Assembly (NCBI GenBank): GCA_013389025.1
Contig: JACAED010000025.1
Location: 1-37,120, forward strand
DNA length: 37,120 nucleotides
Reading direction: 5' to 3'
Source: Hydrogenophilaceae bacterium
Lineage (GTDB): Bacteria; Pseudomonadota; Gammaproteobacteria; Burkholderiales; Thiobacillaceae
Positions 32,139 to 37,120 of this stretch are shown here, piece by piece. The number at the start of each line of letters is the position of its first letter. Position 1 is the stretch's first letter. The notes below the pieces were generated by a model. The model was given only the letters and a program-made list of their open reading frames with translations. It had not been told where the DNA came from and searched no databases. The translations under genes were made by a program, and so were the position numbers.

Positions 32139-33389
32139 CTATTCCTTGGGCAGACCGTAGATTCGGTGTATCAGCTTGGCAAGCGACTCACGTTCCTCGT
32201 CGGACACGTGATGCAATGCATGGGTCGGCGCATGCAGCAGCTTGTTGGTCAGTGCGCGGGAGACCTGTTCCAGCACCTCTTCGGGAGTCACGCCGCGCTC
32301 CAGGAGCTTCCTGGCATGTTCGAGCTCATGACGCCGGTGTCGCTCGGCATGATCGCGAAGGCTGCGGATGGTCGGCACGAATTCGCGTGTGCCCATCCAG
32401 TGCAGGAAATCCTGCACACTGTTTTCGATGATGGCTTCAGCCTGGATCACCTGCCCCTGGCGCTGATCCTGGCCTTCGCGCACTAAAGCCCCCAGGTCGT
32501 CGACACTGTAAAGAAACACGTCGTCCAGTTCGCCCACCTCTTCCTCCACGTCTCGCGGTACGGCAAGGTCTACCATGAAGATGGGTTTGTGACGTCGGCT
32601 CTTGAGCGCGCGTTCGACCAGCCCCTTGCCCAGTATCGGCAGTGGGCTCGCAGTCGATGTGATGACGATATCGTAAAGCGGCAGATGCTCCGGCAGATCA
32701 TTGAGTGCGATCACGCCGGCATTGAAGCGTTCGGCCAGCGGCCGGGCGCGTTCGGCCGTGCGGTTGGCAACCAGAATGCGTCGGGGGTGCCGCGAAGCAA
32801 AATGCGCCATGCACAATTCGATCATTTCGCCTGCGCCGATGAACAACACCTTCTGTTCGCTGACGCTGGGAAAGATTCGCTCCGCCAGTCGAACCGCGGC
32901 AGCGGCCATGGAAACCGATGAGGCGCCGATATCCGTCGCGGTTCGGACTTCCTTGGCGACGGAAAATGTGCGCTGAAACAGCTTGTGCAGCAAAAGGCCC
33001 AGCGTGCCGGCTTTTTCCGCGGTTTTTACGGCATTTTTGATCTGTCCGAGGATTTGCGTCTCGCCCAGCACCATCGAATCCAGCCCCGAGGCCACGCGGA
33101 AGGCATGGCGGGCCGCTTCGCCCTGAGGCAACCGGTACAAATAGGGCTCTACTTCGGATTGGGGCAGCTTGTGGAATCCGGAAAGCCACGCGACAGGCGC
33201 CTCCGGATCGGTTGTATGGCAATACACTTCGGTACGGTTGCACGTCGACAATATGGCGGCCTCCCGAATGGGCGGACAGGCAACCAGATCACGCAGTGCA
33301 TCATCCATGCGCTCGGCGGCAAACGCCACCTGCTCGCGGATGGATACCGGCGCAGTATGGTGGTTGATGCCAAACGCAAAAAGCTGCAT
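32139..33389 (-). CDS. hemA: Glutamyl-tRNA reductase
   Basis: The first committed enzyme of C5-pathway heme synthesis, reducing glutamyl-tRNA to glutamate-1-semialdehyde. The N terminus [20 protein letters not shown] and the catalytic Cys in [13 protein letters not shown] are clear, followed by [14 protein letters not shown], the NADPH site [13 protein letters not shown], and the C-terminal dimerisation helix region ([13 protein letters not shown]). The 416-residue length is normal. It heads hemA-prfA-prmC. hemF, another heme gene, lies about 3.3 kb upstream on the same strand. Confidence 0.97.
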   Translation of the reverse strand: MQLFAFGINHHTAPVSIREQVAFAAERMDDALRDLVACPPIREAAILSTCNRTEVYCHTTDPEAPVAWLSGFHKLPQSEVEPYLYRLPQGEAARHAFRVASGLDSMVLGETQILGQIKNAVKTAEKAGTLGLLLHKLFQRTFSVAKEVRTATDIGASSVSMAAAAVRLAERIFPSVSEQKVLFIGAGEMIELCMAHFASRHPRRILVANRTAERARPLAERFNAGVIALNDLPEHLPLYDIVITSTASPLPILGKGLVERALKSRRHKPIFMVDLAVPRDVEEEVGELDDVFLYSVDDLGALVREGQDQRQGQVIQAEAIIENSVQDFLHWMGTREFVPTIRSLRDHAERHRRHELEHARKLLERGVTPEEVLEQVSRALTNKLLHAPTHALHHVSDEERESLAKLIHRIYGLPKE

Positions 33390-33434
33390 GAAATGTATTA
33401 CGCAGAAAATTTGGCGATTATTCTAACGTAAAGC

Positions 33435-37120
<3,686 letters not shown>

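Overview
The window is a GC-moderate, densely packed chromosomal segment of a betaproteobacterium. The Nitrosomonadales side of the class (sulfur-, iron- or ammonia-oxidiser relatives) is an inference, based on an Acidithiobacillus-type GshA, an HprK-related kinase A cassette, a regulatory PTS lacking a sugar permease, and the hemA-prfA-prmC and gpmI-envC-ctpA gene orders. Nearly every base lies in a gene, many genes overlap by 4 nt, and there is no gene-free stretch above 300 bases. I see no CRISPR array, IS element or prophage.

Layout. (1) 1-2470: the 3' end of rpoD, a CAU tRNA that reads as tRNA-Ile2, an SlmA-type TetR regulator, then moeB and a small unknown gene on the minus strand. (2) 2553-6717 (minus): gpmI-envC-ctpA, i.e. 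glycolysis plus cell-envelope proteolysis and division. (3) 6830-12505 (plus): an ArsR-family repressor with the cysteine pair of persulfide sensors (SqrR/BigR type), a terminator, an operator-like palindrome on a promoter, an RND adaptor and pump, a DUF2892 membrane protein, a membrane-anchored rhodanese and grxC. This looks like a sulfur- or thiol-stress efflux module. (4) 12555-15065: secB, an SH3-domain protein, gpsA and a 2OG-Fe(II) oxygenase. (5) 15062-19498 (minus): a chalcone-isomerase-like protein and a very large PilZ/DUF1631/degenerate-GGDEF/EAL protein. (6) 19567-26639: trmL divergent from gshA-gshB, apbE starting inside an interspersed repeat, EIIA(Man)-HPr-[52-codon ORF]-EI, and an AlkA-like glycosylase. 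(7) 26683-33389 (minus): grxD with a candidate IscR-controlled promoter, then the accessory cassette of this window (nucleotidyltransferase, HprK-related kinase A, PqqD-like chaperone, terminator, Tat-exported Cys-rich protein), then prmC-prfA-hemA. (8) 33435-37120 (minus): a large divergent class A penicillin-binding protein and the 3' part of hemF.

The best candidate for an undescribed system is the roughly 3 kb cassette at 27066-30032. It sits between prmC and grxD, which I recall as adjacent in many betaproteobacteria. PqqD-like, HprK-like and PF14907-like proteins also occur together as tailoring genes in phosphorylated lasso-peptide clusters. Here they follow a Tat-exported, Cys-rich protein, with an intrinsic terminator between the putative substrate gene and the enzyme genes. 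The second candidate is the persulfide-sensor/RND/rhodanese module at 6830-12505. Glutathione chemistry recurs across the window (gshA, gshB, grxC, grxD).
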